This document shows positions 6,452 to 13,865 of a stretch of 21,716 bases of DNA, piece by piece. The stretch lies in NCBI GenBank assembly GCA_015228695.1, contig JADGDA010000009.1:1-21716 (forward strand), written 5' to 3'. Each line of letters starts with the position of its first letter. Within the stretch, counting starts at the first letter, position 1. Made by a program: the position numbers and the translations under genes. Below the pieces are notes generated by a model. That model made no database searches, was not told the DNA's origin, and worked only from the letters and a program-made list of their open reading frames with translations. Source of the stretch: Alphaproteobacteria bacterium (GTDB lineage Bacteria; Pseudomonadota; Alphaproteobacteria; Rhodospirillales; Rhodospirillaceae).

Positions 6452-8029
6452 TCACGACTCCCGGACAGGAGGCGGAGGGGGGGCGTCCTGGCCGCGCATC
6501 ATCGAGCGCAGGTCCGAGAGGCGGGCGAGACCGGTCAATTGGGCGAGGAGAGCAAACGCCCCGAGCCCTCCGGCCACCAGAAGAGCGAGCGCCGCGGACC
6601 GCACCGCCAGGGGGCCGGACAGAAAAGGCTCCAGACCGCGCAGGCCCAGCGCCATCACTCCCCCCAGGACGGAGCAGGAGAAAAACAGCCGGGGCAGCCG
6701 CGACCGCAGCCGGGCGTCGATCGCGAGGAAACCGCGCCGGTGCAGGATCGTGGCCAGCAGCCCGGCGTTCAGCCACGACGACAGGGACGAGGCGAGGGCA
6801 ATGCCCACATGCTTCATCGATCCCATCAGAATCAGGCTGAGGACCACGTTGGCCACCAACGCCACGGCGGCGCAGCGCACCGGGGTGGCGGTGTCGTGCC
6901 GGGCGAAGAACCCCGGCGTCAGAGCCTTGATCAGCACGAAGGCGGGCAGGCCCACGGCAAAGGCGGCCAGGGCGGCGGCGGTGGCGTCGCGCTCGGCGGG
7001 ACCGAAGGCCCCGCGTTCGAACAGCACCGAAACCACCGGCCCGGCCGTCAGCATCAGCGCCACGGCGGCGGGCACGGTCAGCAGCAGGGCGAATTCCAAG
7101 GCCCGGTTCTGGCTGGTCATGGCTCCGGCCTCGTCACCCGCGCCGAGGCGGCGCGACAGGAGCGGCAACAACGCCGTACCGACCGCCACCCCCACCACGC
7201 CGAGGGGAAACTGGTTCACCCGGTCGGCGTAGTACAGGAACGACACGGCCCCGTTGGCCACCGTCGAGGCGAGAATGGTATCGACCAGCAGATTGATCTG
7301 ATACAGCCCGGCGCCGAAGGCGACCGGAGCGATCCGCCGGAGCAACAGCCGCACCCTATCGTCGAAACGGGGCCGGACGAGCCTCAGCGCCGCCCCGGCG
7401 CGGGCGCACCTCGCCGACAGCCATGCCAGTTGGAACAGGCCGGCGGCGGCCACTCCCCACGACAAGGCGTGCCCCGGCGTCTCCGTGATGGGCGACAATG
7501 CCAGAAGGGCGCCGATCATGGTCAGGTTGAGGAGGATCGGAGCCGCCGCCGCCGCCGCGAACCGCCCCAGCGAATTCAGAACCCCGGCCTGAAGAGAGAC
7601 CACCGAGATGAACACCAGATAGGGAAAGGTGATGCGGGTCATCTCCACGGCCAGCTCGATCTTGCCCGGCACGGAGCCGAATCCAGGGGCGAAGCCGTAC
7701 ATGGCCCAGGGCATGGCCAGTTCCATCAGCGCGACGAACGCCAGCAGCACGGTCCCCAACACCGCCAGGGCCCGTTCCGCGAACAGGTTGGCCTCCCGCA
7801 GGCCGTCGCGTTCCACCATCCCGGCATAGATCGGCACGAAGGCGGCGCTGAAGGCCCCCTCGGCGAACAGGCGGCGGAACAGGTTCGGGAACTTGAACGC
7901 GACGAAGAACACGTCCGCCACCACGCCCGCGCCCAGGACGTTCGCGGTCAGAATGTCCCGGGCGAACCCGGTCACCCGGCTGAGCAGGGTAAAACCACCG
8001 ATCGTGGCGATGGAACGCAGGAGCGACAT
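6452..8029 (-). CDS. murJ: Lipid II flippase MurJ (MviN family)
   Basis: The 525-aa polytopic inner-membrane protein flips undecaprenyl-linked peptidoglycan precursor (lipid II) to the periplasmic face. The N-terminus is diagnostic: MSLLRSIATIGGFTLLSRVTGFARD, followed by VLGAGVVADVFFVAFKFPN and the RRLFAEGAFSAAFVP block. Hydrophobic helices continue to the end, consistent with the 14-helix MOP fold and with normal length. I chose the ATG at 8029 because it begins the family's conserved N-terminus; an in-frame ATG at 8086 would add 19 residues with no likeness to the family. The gene is divergent from the sugar cluster at 8169. Confidence 0.95.
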   Translation of the reverse strand: MSLLRSIATIGGFTLLSRVTGFARDILTANVLGAGVVADVFFVAFKFPNLFRRLFAEGAFSAAFVPIYAGMVERDGLREANLFAERALAVLGTVLLAFVALMELAMPWAMYGFAPGFGSVPGKIELAVEMTRITFPYLVFISVVSLQAGVLNSLGRFAAAAAAPILLNLTMIGALLALSPITETPGHALSWGVAAAGLFQLAWLSARCARAGAALRLVRPRFDDRVRLLLRRIAPVAFGAGLYQINLLVDTILASTVANGAVSFLYYADRVNQFPLGVVGVAVGTALLPLLSRRLGAGDEAGAMTSQNRALEFALLLTVPAAVALMLTAGPVVSVLFERGAFGPAERDATAAALAAFAVGLPAFVLIKALTPGFFARHDTATPVRCAAVALVANVVLSLILMGSMKHVGIALASSLSSWLNAGLLATILHRRGFLAIDARLRSRLPRLFFSCSVLGGVMALGLRGLEPFLSGPLAVRSAALALLVAGGLGAFALLAQLTGLARLSDLRSMMRGQDAPPPPPVRES

Positions 8030-8168
8030 GGACGAGTGTCTACAGGAACAATCGGCCCATGGAAAGGGGAACCCAAGGGAAACCACCGGTTTCCAGAGAC
8101 GAATCCGTTCTCATATGCTACAAACGGGGACGCTCGGTCACGGGGTTTTCGGCCACGGGGTTTTCGGC
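8030..8168. other. Divergent intergenic region between murJ and the biosynthetic cluster
   Basis: These 139 bases must hold the promoters of murJ (leftward) and of the twelve-gene cluster (rightward). A possible rightward -10 box, TATGCT (8114-8119), has only a poor -35 candidate (TTCCAG, 8091-8096, 17-base spacer). If that is right, the in-frame ATG at 8115 would lie at the transcription start and the ATG at 8169 would be the real start. No convincing leftward promoter was found. The end of the region is a 15-base tandem repeat. Confidence 0.4.
8139..8168. repeat. 15-base perfect tandem repeat, two copies
   Basis: CACGGGGTTTTCGGC occurs twice back to back (8139-8153, 8154-8168), ending directly at the ATG of the SDR gene. 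The unit is a multiple of three, so the upstream open frame is kept (it would read GHGVFGHGVFG). It supplies the only GGGG-type ribosome site candidate for that start. Confidence 0.85.
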
Positions 8169-9128
8169 ATGAAGGACGTCCTGGTCATCGGAGGAACGCG
8201 CTTTTTCGGCCGCCGCGTCGTGGAGGACCTTGCCGCCGCCGGACACCGGGTCGTCGCCATCAGCCGCGGCAACCGGCCGTGCCTCGCCGGGGCCGAGTGG
8301 CTCCGCTGCGACCGCAAGGACCGGGCCGCACTGGCCGGGTGCCTGTCCGGCCGCTCCTTCGACGCCGTCATCGATAATATCTGCTACCAGCCGGAGGAGG
8401 CCCGCGCCGTCCTGGAACTTCTCGGCGGACGCTGCGGGCGCTACATTCTGACCAGCACGGTGATGACCTACTTGGACGCCCTGACCGGGGGGCGGCCCGT
8501 CGGCGAGGAGGACTGGGCCGCCTCCACCGGGTGCGTCCGCATGTGCCCCCCCTACCTGCCGGGCGAGGTCGCCTACGCCACCGCCAAGCGCGCGTGCGAG
8601 ACGGAGGCGCTCGCCCGCGCCGATCTCTCCCCGATCGTCTTCCGTCTGCACAACGTGGTCGGCGAGGACGATTTCTCCGGGAAATCCGCCGCCATTCCGC
8701 TCGAAATCCACCGCACCGGCGGTGTCCGGCTGAAGGCCCGCCCCGATGACACCTATCAGCAGGTGTATGCGGGCGACCTCGGCCGCGTCTACCGGGAAGC
8801 CGTGGAGCGGGACGACATTCCCGCGGCGGCCTACAACGTCGCGGGCGCCCGGACCTCCGTCGCCGACTATCTCTCCGTCGCCATGACCGCCCTGGAGGCG
8901 AAGGGAAAGGCCGTCCTCGGCGAGCCCGGCGCGCCCGATGGGCCGTATCCCGTCAATGTCAGCCTCGACGACGCCCTGTTCCGGCGCGCCTTCCGCTCCC
9001 GCCTCGCCGCCCCCGCCGAGTTCCTGCCCGCCGTCTGCCGCTGGTACGCCGCCCGCGACGGAACGTCGCCATTGAGCGCCCGCGACGGAACGTCGCCATT
9101 GAGCGCCCGCGACGGAACGTCGCCATGA
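8169..9128 (+). CDS. NAD-dependent epimerase/reductase (extended SDR)
   Basis: The 319-aa protein has the Rossmann GGTRFFG motif (8-14) directly at the N-terminus, a Ser/Thr pair before the active site (LTSTVMTY, 94-101) and the catalytic YATAK (Y136, K140), so it is an active-looking extended short-chain dehydrogenase/reductase. Such enzymes epimerise or reduce nucleotide sugars; the exact substrate cannot be read from sequence. The ATG at 8169 places the nucleotide-binding strand at residue 3, as usual; an in-frame ATG at 8115 would add a repeat-coded 18-residue tail and lacks a ribosome site. The last 25 residues are a threefold ARDGTSPLS repeat made by a DNA tandem duplication and are probably dispensable. 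It is the first gene of the cluster, overlapping the next by 4 bases. Confidence 0.88.
   Translation: MKDVLVIGGTRFFGRRVVEDLAAAGHRVVAISRGNRPCLAGAEWLRCDRKDRAALAGCLSGRSFDAVIDNICYQPEEARAVLELLGGRCGRYILTSTVMTYLDALTGGRPVGEEDWAASTGCVRMCPPYLPGEVAYATAKRACETEALARADLSPIVFRLHNVVGEDDFSGKSAAIPLEIHRTGGVRLKARPDDTYQQVYAGDLGRVYREAVERDDIPAAAYNVAGARTSVADYLSVAMTALEAKGKAVLGEPGAPDGPYPVNVSLDDALFRRAFRSRLAAPAEFLPAVCRWYAARDGTSPLSARDGTSPLSARDGTSP
9051..9125. repeat. 27-base tandem repeat across a gene junction (two full copies and 21 bases)
   Basis: Copies lie at 9051-9077, 9078-9104 and 9105-9125, encoding the peptide repeat ARDGTSPLS at the end of the SDR gene. In the first two copies the unit reads CGCCATTGAGC; the last reads CGCCATGAGC, one T shorter, which creates the ATG start of the GT9 gene and the TGA stop of the SDR gene. 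The extra T makes the unit 27 rather than 26 bases, keeping the frame open. Confidence 0.9.
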
Positions 9129-9973
9129 GCGCCCTCGCCGGAGCCTCCGTGCTGATCGTCGCCGGTTTTCCCGGAGCGGAGGGAAAGGAGGCCCTGGGGC
9201 TGGGCGATCTGGTCCGGGTCCTCGCCATGCTGCCCCACTTCGGGGCGCGGCGGGTCGGCTGGTGTTCGCCCCCCCATCTGCGTCCGCTGATCGCGGATTG
9301 CCGCGAGGTGACCGAGGTGGTCCCTCCGGAGCGGCTGGCCCAGGCCCACGAAGGGTACGACGTAACCCTCAACCTCGACCGGAGGTCCCTGCCGTTCGCG
9401 GGGGTCGTCGGCATCGACGAACTGATCGCCGGGAACGGCCCCTTGAAACGGGCCACCTTCGACCTTCCCGTCCTGATCGGACGGCGGTTCGGGGCCGAGG
9501 TTCCGGAGCGTTTCTCCCCGGCCCGTTCCGAGGGGAACCGGGACATCGACGTCGGATTGAACTGGCGGGTGCCCGACGCCTGGGCGATCAAGGCGCTGCC
9601 TCCGCCGCTGTGGCGGGAAATCGCCGGGCTTCTCGGAGTCTCCCTGACGGTGGACTGGCAGCCGGACAACGACGACCTCGCCGCCTACGTCGCCTGGATC
9701 AAGCGGTGCCGCCTGCTGATCTCCTCGGTCGGCCTGGGGTGCCATCTGGCCATGTATCACGGAGCGGCGTTGATCGTCCTCGCCGGACCCACGGATTTCG
9801 CCGAGGCCCACGGCTACGAGCCGGGAACCGTTCTTTGGCCTGACAGCCCCTGCGTCCATCGCCCGTGTTTCGCCGCCGCCGGGGTCGACGGCTGCGGGGG
9901 CTGCATGCACGCGCACGTTCCCACCACCGTCGCCGCCGCCGCGCGGACTCTGTTGCAGCAAGGGAGGGGCTGA
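9125..9973 (+). CDS. Glycosyltransferase family 9 (heptosyltransferase-like)
   Basis: The 282-aa protein is shorter than typical ADP-heptose LPS heptosyltransferases (~330-350 aa). The C-terminal donor-site region is recognisable: LLISSVGLGCHLAMYHGAAL (197-216), then IVLAGPTDFAEAHGY (217-231), corresponding to the GT9 'tdSG..HlAaalg.P.v.lfGpT.p' block. VGLNWRVPDAWAIKALP (143-159) fits the acceptor/donor loop with its Lys. The first Asp/Thr before S200 is replaced (ISS), so donor specificity may differ. Cysteines at 243, 248, 257 and 260 are also common in this family. No signal peptide; a cytosolic or peripheral membrane role is expected. The ATG overlaps the SDR stop (ATGA). In context it probably transfers the unusual sugar made by its neighbours. 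Confidence 0.82.
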   Translation: MSALAGASVLIVAGFPGAEGKEALGLGDLVRVLAMLPHFGARRVGWCSPPHLRPLIADCREVTEVVPPERLAQAHEGYDVTLNLDRRSLPFAGVVGIDELIAGNGPLKRATFDLPVLIGRRFGAEVPERFSPARSEGNRDIDVGLNWRVPDAWAIKALPPPLWREIAGLLGVSLTVDWQPDNDDLAAYVAWIKRCRLLISSVGLGCHLAMYHGAALIVLAGPTDFAEAHGYEPGTVLWPDSPCVHRPCFAAAGVDGCGGCMHAHVPTTVAAAARTLLQQGRG

Positions 9974-9974
9974 G

Positions 9975-11699
9975 ATGGGAGGCTCCCTGTACATCGACTT
10001 CGACGCCTTCGCCGGCACCCTGTCGGCGGAGGACCGCGAGCGCCTGTCCACGACCACCGTCGTGTTCGCCTATCCGGTTCTCGACGACAACGAGTTCGAG
10101 CTGGTCGAGCACCCGGTGTCCCAGCGCATCCTGGTTTCCGTCATGGAGCGCCTGGGGTGCCGGGCCGTCCCCGAGGTGGCCCGGCTGACGCGGGGAGACG
10201 TCGCCTTCTCCTCCCTGGGCAGGGCGGCCTCGGCGGATTACGTGGTCATCCATCCGATGATCGGCTCGGTCGGACTGTTGCCCGAGTTGGTCCGGGCGTA
10301 CCGGGACCGGTTTCCCTCCGCGCGGATCGTGCTCCAGAACTCGGACCAGCATCAGCATGAGAAACTGATCGGCGGGCCGCGGGGCTGGACCATCGCCGCG
10401 ACCCTGTTGCAGCGAATTCCCGAACTGGACTGGGTTCTGATCGGCTTTGCCGACCACGCCCTCGCCGCCCTGATCCTGGGGCGGCCGACGGCGGCGGCGG
10501 TCGGACGGGAAGGGACGGGAGGCCATCCCCTGCACTACTTCCGGTTCGCCTCCCTGCCAGAGCCGGCGCGGCCGCTGGCGCGGGGAGCCGAGGACCGCTC
10601 GATCCGGGTGCAGCGGGCGCGCGGATGCCTGTCGGCCTGCACCTACTGCATCGAGGGCCAGGCCAACCGCACCCTGAAATCCGAACTGCCGTGGGACGGA
10701 CTGCCGGTCGAGGCCTTCGTCGAGCGGCTGGCGGAGGTCGAACGCAACGGCTATTTCTTCGTCAACGTCATCGATTCCTCGTTCGAGGACCCGGGACGCC
10801 GGGGCATCCGCGATCTGGTCCGCTTCTCCGAACTGGCGACCGGGCGCGGCCTGCGCCTGTCGTTTAAGGTGCACCTGCGCGCCGAGAGCGTGCTCAAGCT
10901 CGGCCCGGACGACCTCGACCTGATGAAGCGGGCGGGGATCGACGTCCTGGTCATCGGCATCGAATCGGGCAGCGACGTCGAACTCGCCTTCTACGACAAG
11001 ATCGCCGACAGCGCCGTCAGCCGGGAGACCGCCGCCCGGCTGGAGGCGTTCGGCCGTTTCTGCGTCATCTACGGCTACATGATGATCTCCCCCATCGCCA
11101 CCCTCCCCATGCTGCGGGAGAAGGCTGCCTTTCTCCACGGCATCGGGCGCTGCTGGGACTTCCTCAACCTGACCAACCGGGTTCTGGTCATGTGGGGAAC
11201 CGCGTTGCACCGCCAGTTGGCCGAGCGGGGGCTGGCCGACGCCGACAGCCCGCCGTTGTCCGGCTATGTGGACTACCGCTTCATCGATCCGGCGGTGGAG
11301 GCGGTGGACGCCGCCCTCAACCGCCTGAAGAAGGAACGGCCGGGCTTCATGCGCCTGAACAACGTCCTCTATGACGCCCTCAATCTCGACTCCCGCCTGC
11401 AAAATCCGGCCAACGCCGCCTATCTGGCCCTGGCGGGGGAGGCTTTCCCGGCGTTCCGCGCGGCGCTCGGCGCCCGCCTTCGCCGCCTCAACGGGCTTTA
11501 CCGCGACGGGTTCGCGCGCCTGCTCGACGATCCCGAGGCCCCCTTCCTGCCGGAGTTCGATCCAGCGGCGGAGGCGGAACGGCAGATGGACGAGGTTTAC
11601 GCCTGCCTCGGGTTCGTCAAGGCTCTGCCCGAACCGCCGACCACCTTGTACCTGCACACCTGGCTGTCGGTGGTCAACCGGTTCGGGGTGTCCCCGTGA
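9975..11699 (+). CDS. Radical SAM protein with B12-binding-like N-terminal domain
   Basis: The 574-aa protein has an N-terminal Rossmann-like region (about 25-170) arranged like the cobalamin-binding domain of class B radical SAM enzymes (SADYVVIHPMIGSVG, then ARIVLQNSDQ and DWVLIGFADHALAALI). The radical SAM motif CLSACTYC follows (C218, C222, C225 bind the 4Fe-4S cluster). Downstream, VLVIGIESGSD (residues ~325-335) is the usual barrel strand with Glu. The C-terminal ~150 residues are a helical extension of unknown role. Class B enzymes methylate unactivated carbons or phosphorus or make ring rearrangements. The B12 region here is divergent and may have lost cobalamin. A strong AGGGAGGGG site precedes the ATG; it starts one base after the GT9 stop and overlaps the next gene by 4 bases. 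Confidence 0.88.
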   Translation: MGGSLYIDFDAFAGTLSAEDRERLSTTTVVFAYPVLDDNEFELVEHPVSQRILVSVMERLGCRAVPEVARLTRGDVAFSSLGRAASADYVVIHPMIGSVGLLPELVRAYRDRFPSARIVLQNSDQHQHEKLIGGPRGWTIAATLLQRIPELDWVLIGFADHALAALILGRPTAAAVGREGTGGHPLHYFRFASLPEPARPLARGAEDRSIRVQRARGCLSACTYCIEGQANRTLKSELPWDGLPVEAFVERLAEVERNGYFFVNVIDSSFEDPGRRGIRDLVRFSELATGRGLRLSFKVHLRAESVLKLGPDDLDLMKRAGIDVLVIGIESGSDVELAFYDKIADSAVSRETAARLEAFGRFCVIYGYMMISPIATLPMLREKAAFLHGIGRCWDFLNLTNRVLVMWGTALHRQLAERGLADADSPPLSGYVDYRFIDPAVEAVDAALNRLKKERPGFMRLNNVLYDALNLDSRLQNPANAAYLALAGEAFPAFRAALGARLRRLNGLYRDGFARLLDDPEAPFLPEFDPAAEAERQMDEVYACLGFVKALPEPPTTLYLHTWLSVVNRFGVSP

Positions 11700-12835
11700 A
11701 CGCGGGAGAGGACCTGTCCCCGCTGCTCGCCCCGTTCCGCCTCGGCGGGCTGGAGATGCGCAACCGGATCGTCTGCTCGCCCATTTCCATCAATCTGGCC
11801 GACGGGCGCGGGCATGTGAGCGATCTCGTCGTCCAGTTCTACGCCATGATGGGCAAGACCGGCGTCGGGATGGTGACCATCGGCGCCAGCTCCGTCTCCC
11901 CCGAGGGGGGCTCCACCAACACCGGAACCCACGTCGGCAAGCCCGAGTTTGAACCGGGCCTGCGCCGTCTGGCGGACGCGGTGCGGGAGACCGGAGCCCT
12001 GTCCTCGCTGCAAATCTTCCACGTCGGCGCCCAGGGCAACACCGCCTATTCGGGCCAGCCCGTGCTCGGCCCCTCGGCCTACGTCTGCCCCGACATCGGG
12101 ATCATGGCCCACCCGCTGGAACCGGAAGACATCGCCCGGATCGAGGACGAGTTCGTGGACGCGGTCATTTCCGGCCTGAACTGCTCTTTCGACTTCGTCG
12201 AACTGCATCTGGCCCACGGTTATCTGCTGCACCAGTTCCTTTCGCCCTATTTCAACCACCGCACCGACCGGTATGGCGGCTCCCCCGGAAACCGGCTGCG
12301 GATCATGGAGGCCATCGCGGAGAAGCTCGCCCGCCGCGAGCCGGCAGCCCTGCGCCGGATCGGTTGCCGGATTTCGGGCAACGACTTCCTCCCCGACGGA
12401 ATGACCATCGAGAGCAACCGCCCCGTCGTCGACCTGCTCGAAGCCCTCGGCTGCGCCTATTGGGTGGTGTCGGCGGGGATTTACGACACCGCCAAGCAGA
12501 AGCCGATTCACATGGCCCGGGGGGACTACTGGCGCTATGCCGGGGAACTGCGCCGCTTCGCCCGCGCGCCGGTGGTGGCGCAGGGAGGCATCCGTTCGCT
12601 GGAAACCGGAGCCCGCATCCTCCGGGACGGCCAGGGAGACCTGATCGGGCTGGCCCAGGCCCTGATCGCCGACCCCCTGATCATCGAAAAGTCCGCCGCC
12701 GGGCGCTCGTCCGAGGTGGTGCCGTGCCTGGAATGCGGCCGCTGCCGCTACCTCAAGCGCAAGGATTTAACCTTCGATTGCGTGCGCCCGGAGGGAGCCG
12801 GAGGAGTACGCCCGGAGGGGGGCGGAAGTGGATAA
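11696..12835 (+). CDS. NADH:flavin oxidoreductase (old yellow enzyme family) with Fe-S cluster motif
   Basis: The 379-aa protein is an FMN TIM barrel of the OYE/2,4-dienoyl-CoA reductase type: LGGLEMRNRIVCSPI near the N-terminus, the active-site stretch VELHLAHGYLLHQFLSPYFN (168-187) and HRTDRYGGSPGNR (188-200), then VVAQGGIRS and LIGLAQALIADP for FMN phosphate binding. It ends with four cysteines, C344, C347, C350 and C362 (CLECGRC then FDC), the 4Fe-4S site of the dienoyl-CoA reductase/trimethylamine dehydrogenase branch, but lacks that branch's FAD/NAD domains, so it needs an outside electron donor. The GTG start overlaps the previous stop (GTGA). It probably reduces an enone or enal intermediate of the pathway. 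The last ~15 residues come from a 24-base tandem duplication. Confidence 0.9.
   Translation: MNAGEDLSPLLAPFRLGGLEMRNRIVCSPISINLADGRGHVSDLVVQFYAMMGKTGVGMVTIGASSVSPEGGSTNTGTHVGKPEFEPGLRRLADAVRETGALSSLQIFHVGAQGNTAYSGQPVLGPSAYVCPDIGIMAHPLEPEDIARIEDEFVDAVISGLNCSFDFVELHLAHGYLLHQFLSPYFNHRTDRYGGSPGNRLRIMEAIAEKLARREPAALRRIGCRISGNDFLPDGMTIESNRPVVDLLEALGCAYWVVSAGIYDTAKQKPIHMARGDYWRYAGELRRFARAPVVAQGGIRSLETGARILRDGQGDLIGLAQALIADPLIIEKSAAGRSSEVVPCLECGRCRYLKRKDLTFDCVRPEGAGGVRPEGGGSG
12785..12832. repeat. 24-base imperfect tandem repeat at gene junction
   Basis: CGCCCGGAGGG occurs at 12785-12795 and again at 12809-12819, at the head of two 24-base units. The repeat codes for VRPEGAGGVRPEGGG at the end of the oxidoreductase, and the second copy supplies the GGAGGGG ribosome site of the kinase-like gene starting at 12828. 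Confidence 0.7.
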
Positions 12836-13865
12836 CGCGACGCGCCGGGAAACGTTCCCGGATGTTCAGGCCCTCGCCCGCGCTCTGAGCGGAACGGCGG
12901 AGGCCGTGGCGGAACCGGCGCGGCGCGGCGGCAACAACCGGCTGTACCGCGTCACGGCGGAGGGGCGCGCCTTCGCCCTCAAGCTCTATCTGCGTGATTC
13001 CTCCGATCCCCGCGACCGCCTGGGAACGGAATTCCGCGCCCTGGAGTTCCTCACCCGCCATGGGCTGACCTGCGTCCCCTCGCCCATCGCCCGCGACGAC
13101 GCGGCGGGGGCCGCGCTTTATTCCTGGATCGACGGAGAGCCCGTCACCTCGGCGACGGAGGCCGACGCCGACGCGGCGGCGGATTTCCTGGACCGGCTCC
13201 ACGCCCTGCGGACCGACGGCGAGGCCCTTGCGTTCCCGCCGGCCTCCGAGGCATGCCTGTCCGGACGCGAGGTGTGGAGGCAGATCGACGGGCGTCTGCA
13301 ACGGCTGCGTACCGCCGCCCGTGGGGACGGGCTTTCGGAACTGGCCGGCTTTCTCGACACCGCGTTCGCCCCCGCCTTGGCCGATCACGGCCGCAGAGCG
13401 CGGGACGGCTATGATTTCGAGGCGGACATCGACGCCGGACGCATCACCCTCAGCCCGTCGGACTTCGGCTTTCACAACGCCCTTGCCCGGTCGGGCCGGG
13501 TGACCTTTCTCGATTTCGAATACTTCGGCCGCGACGATCCGGTGAAGCTGGTCGCCGATTTCCTCCTGCATCCGGGCTTTGCGTGCCCACAGGCGGTCAG
13601 GGGGCGTTTCCTGAAACGCGCGCGCGCGGTTTATGGGCATGACGGGACCTTTGAATCCAGGCTGTTTTACCTATACCCTCTGTACGGGCTGCGCTGGTGC
13701 ATGATCCTGCTGAACGAGTTCCTGCCCGAACGCTGGCTGCGGCGCGCCTATGCCGGGGCCGATGACCGGGCGGCGGCGCAAACCCGGCAACTGGAGGCGG
13801 CGCGGCGTCTGCTTGCGTCCCTCGCCAACGATGGTGATCGGCTGTTCCATGACCTCCACCCCTGA
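12828..13865 (+). CDS. Aminoglycoside phosphotransferase/choline kinase-like sugar or alcohol kinase
   Basis: The 345-aa protein has the APH-type kinase fold: RGGNNRLYRV (33-42) as the nucleotide loop, ALKLY with K52 as the ATP-binding Lys, LSPSDFGFHNAL (209-219) as the catalytic loop with D212 and N217, and FLDFEYFG (227-234) as the metal-binding DFE with D229. It phosphorylates a small hydroxylated substrate with ATP in the cytosol; drug resistance is unlikely given its place inside a sugar operon. In this setting it may activate a free sugar or polyol. The GTG start at 12828 has GGAGGGG upstream and overlaps the oxidoreductase by 8 bases. It overlaps the next gene by 17 bases. Confidence 0.87.
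   Translation: MDNATRRETFPDVQALARALSGTAEAVAEPARRGGNNRLYRVTAEGRAFALKLYLRDSSDPRDRLGTEFRALEFLTRHGLTCVPSPIARDDAAGAALYSWIDGEPVTSATEADADAAADFLDRLHALRTDGEALAFPPASEACLSGREVWRQIDGRLQRLRTAARGDGLSELAGFLDTAFAPALADHGRRARDGYDFEADIDAGRITLSPSDFGFHNALARSGRVTFLDFEYFGRDDPVKLVADFLLHPGFACPQAVRGRFLKRARAVYGHDGTFESRLFYLYPLYGLRWCMILLNEFLPERWLRRAYAGADDRAAAQTRQLEAARRLLASLANDGDRLFHDLHP

Noticed and set aside
6389..8377. 662-codon open frame on the plus strand
   Set aside because: It runs antisense through murJ with a repetitive Gln/Gly/Arg/His-rich product; murJ on the other strand is unmistakable.
9051..9125. Possible CRISPR-like array
   Set aside because: The 27-base units are directly adjacent with no spacers and lie in a coding frame, so this is a plain tandem duplication.
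9699..11657. 652-codon open frame on the minus strand
   Set aside because: It is antisense to the GT9 and radical SAM genes, has low-complexity Arg/Gly/Gln-rich translation and no family motif; typical shadow frame of GC-rich coding DNA.
12828..13865. Antibiotic-resistance aminoglycoside phosphotransferase
   Set aside because: Kinase motifs are those of the broad APH/choline kinase fold only, and the gene is embedded and overlapping in a sugar operon; resistance is not supported.
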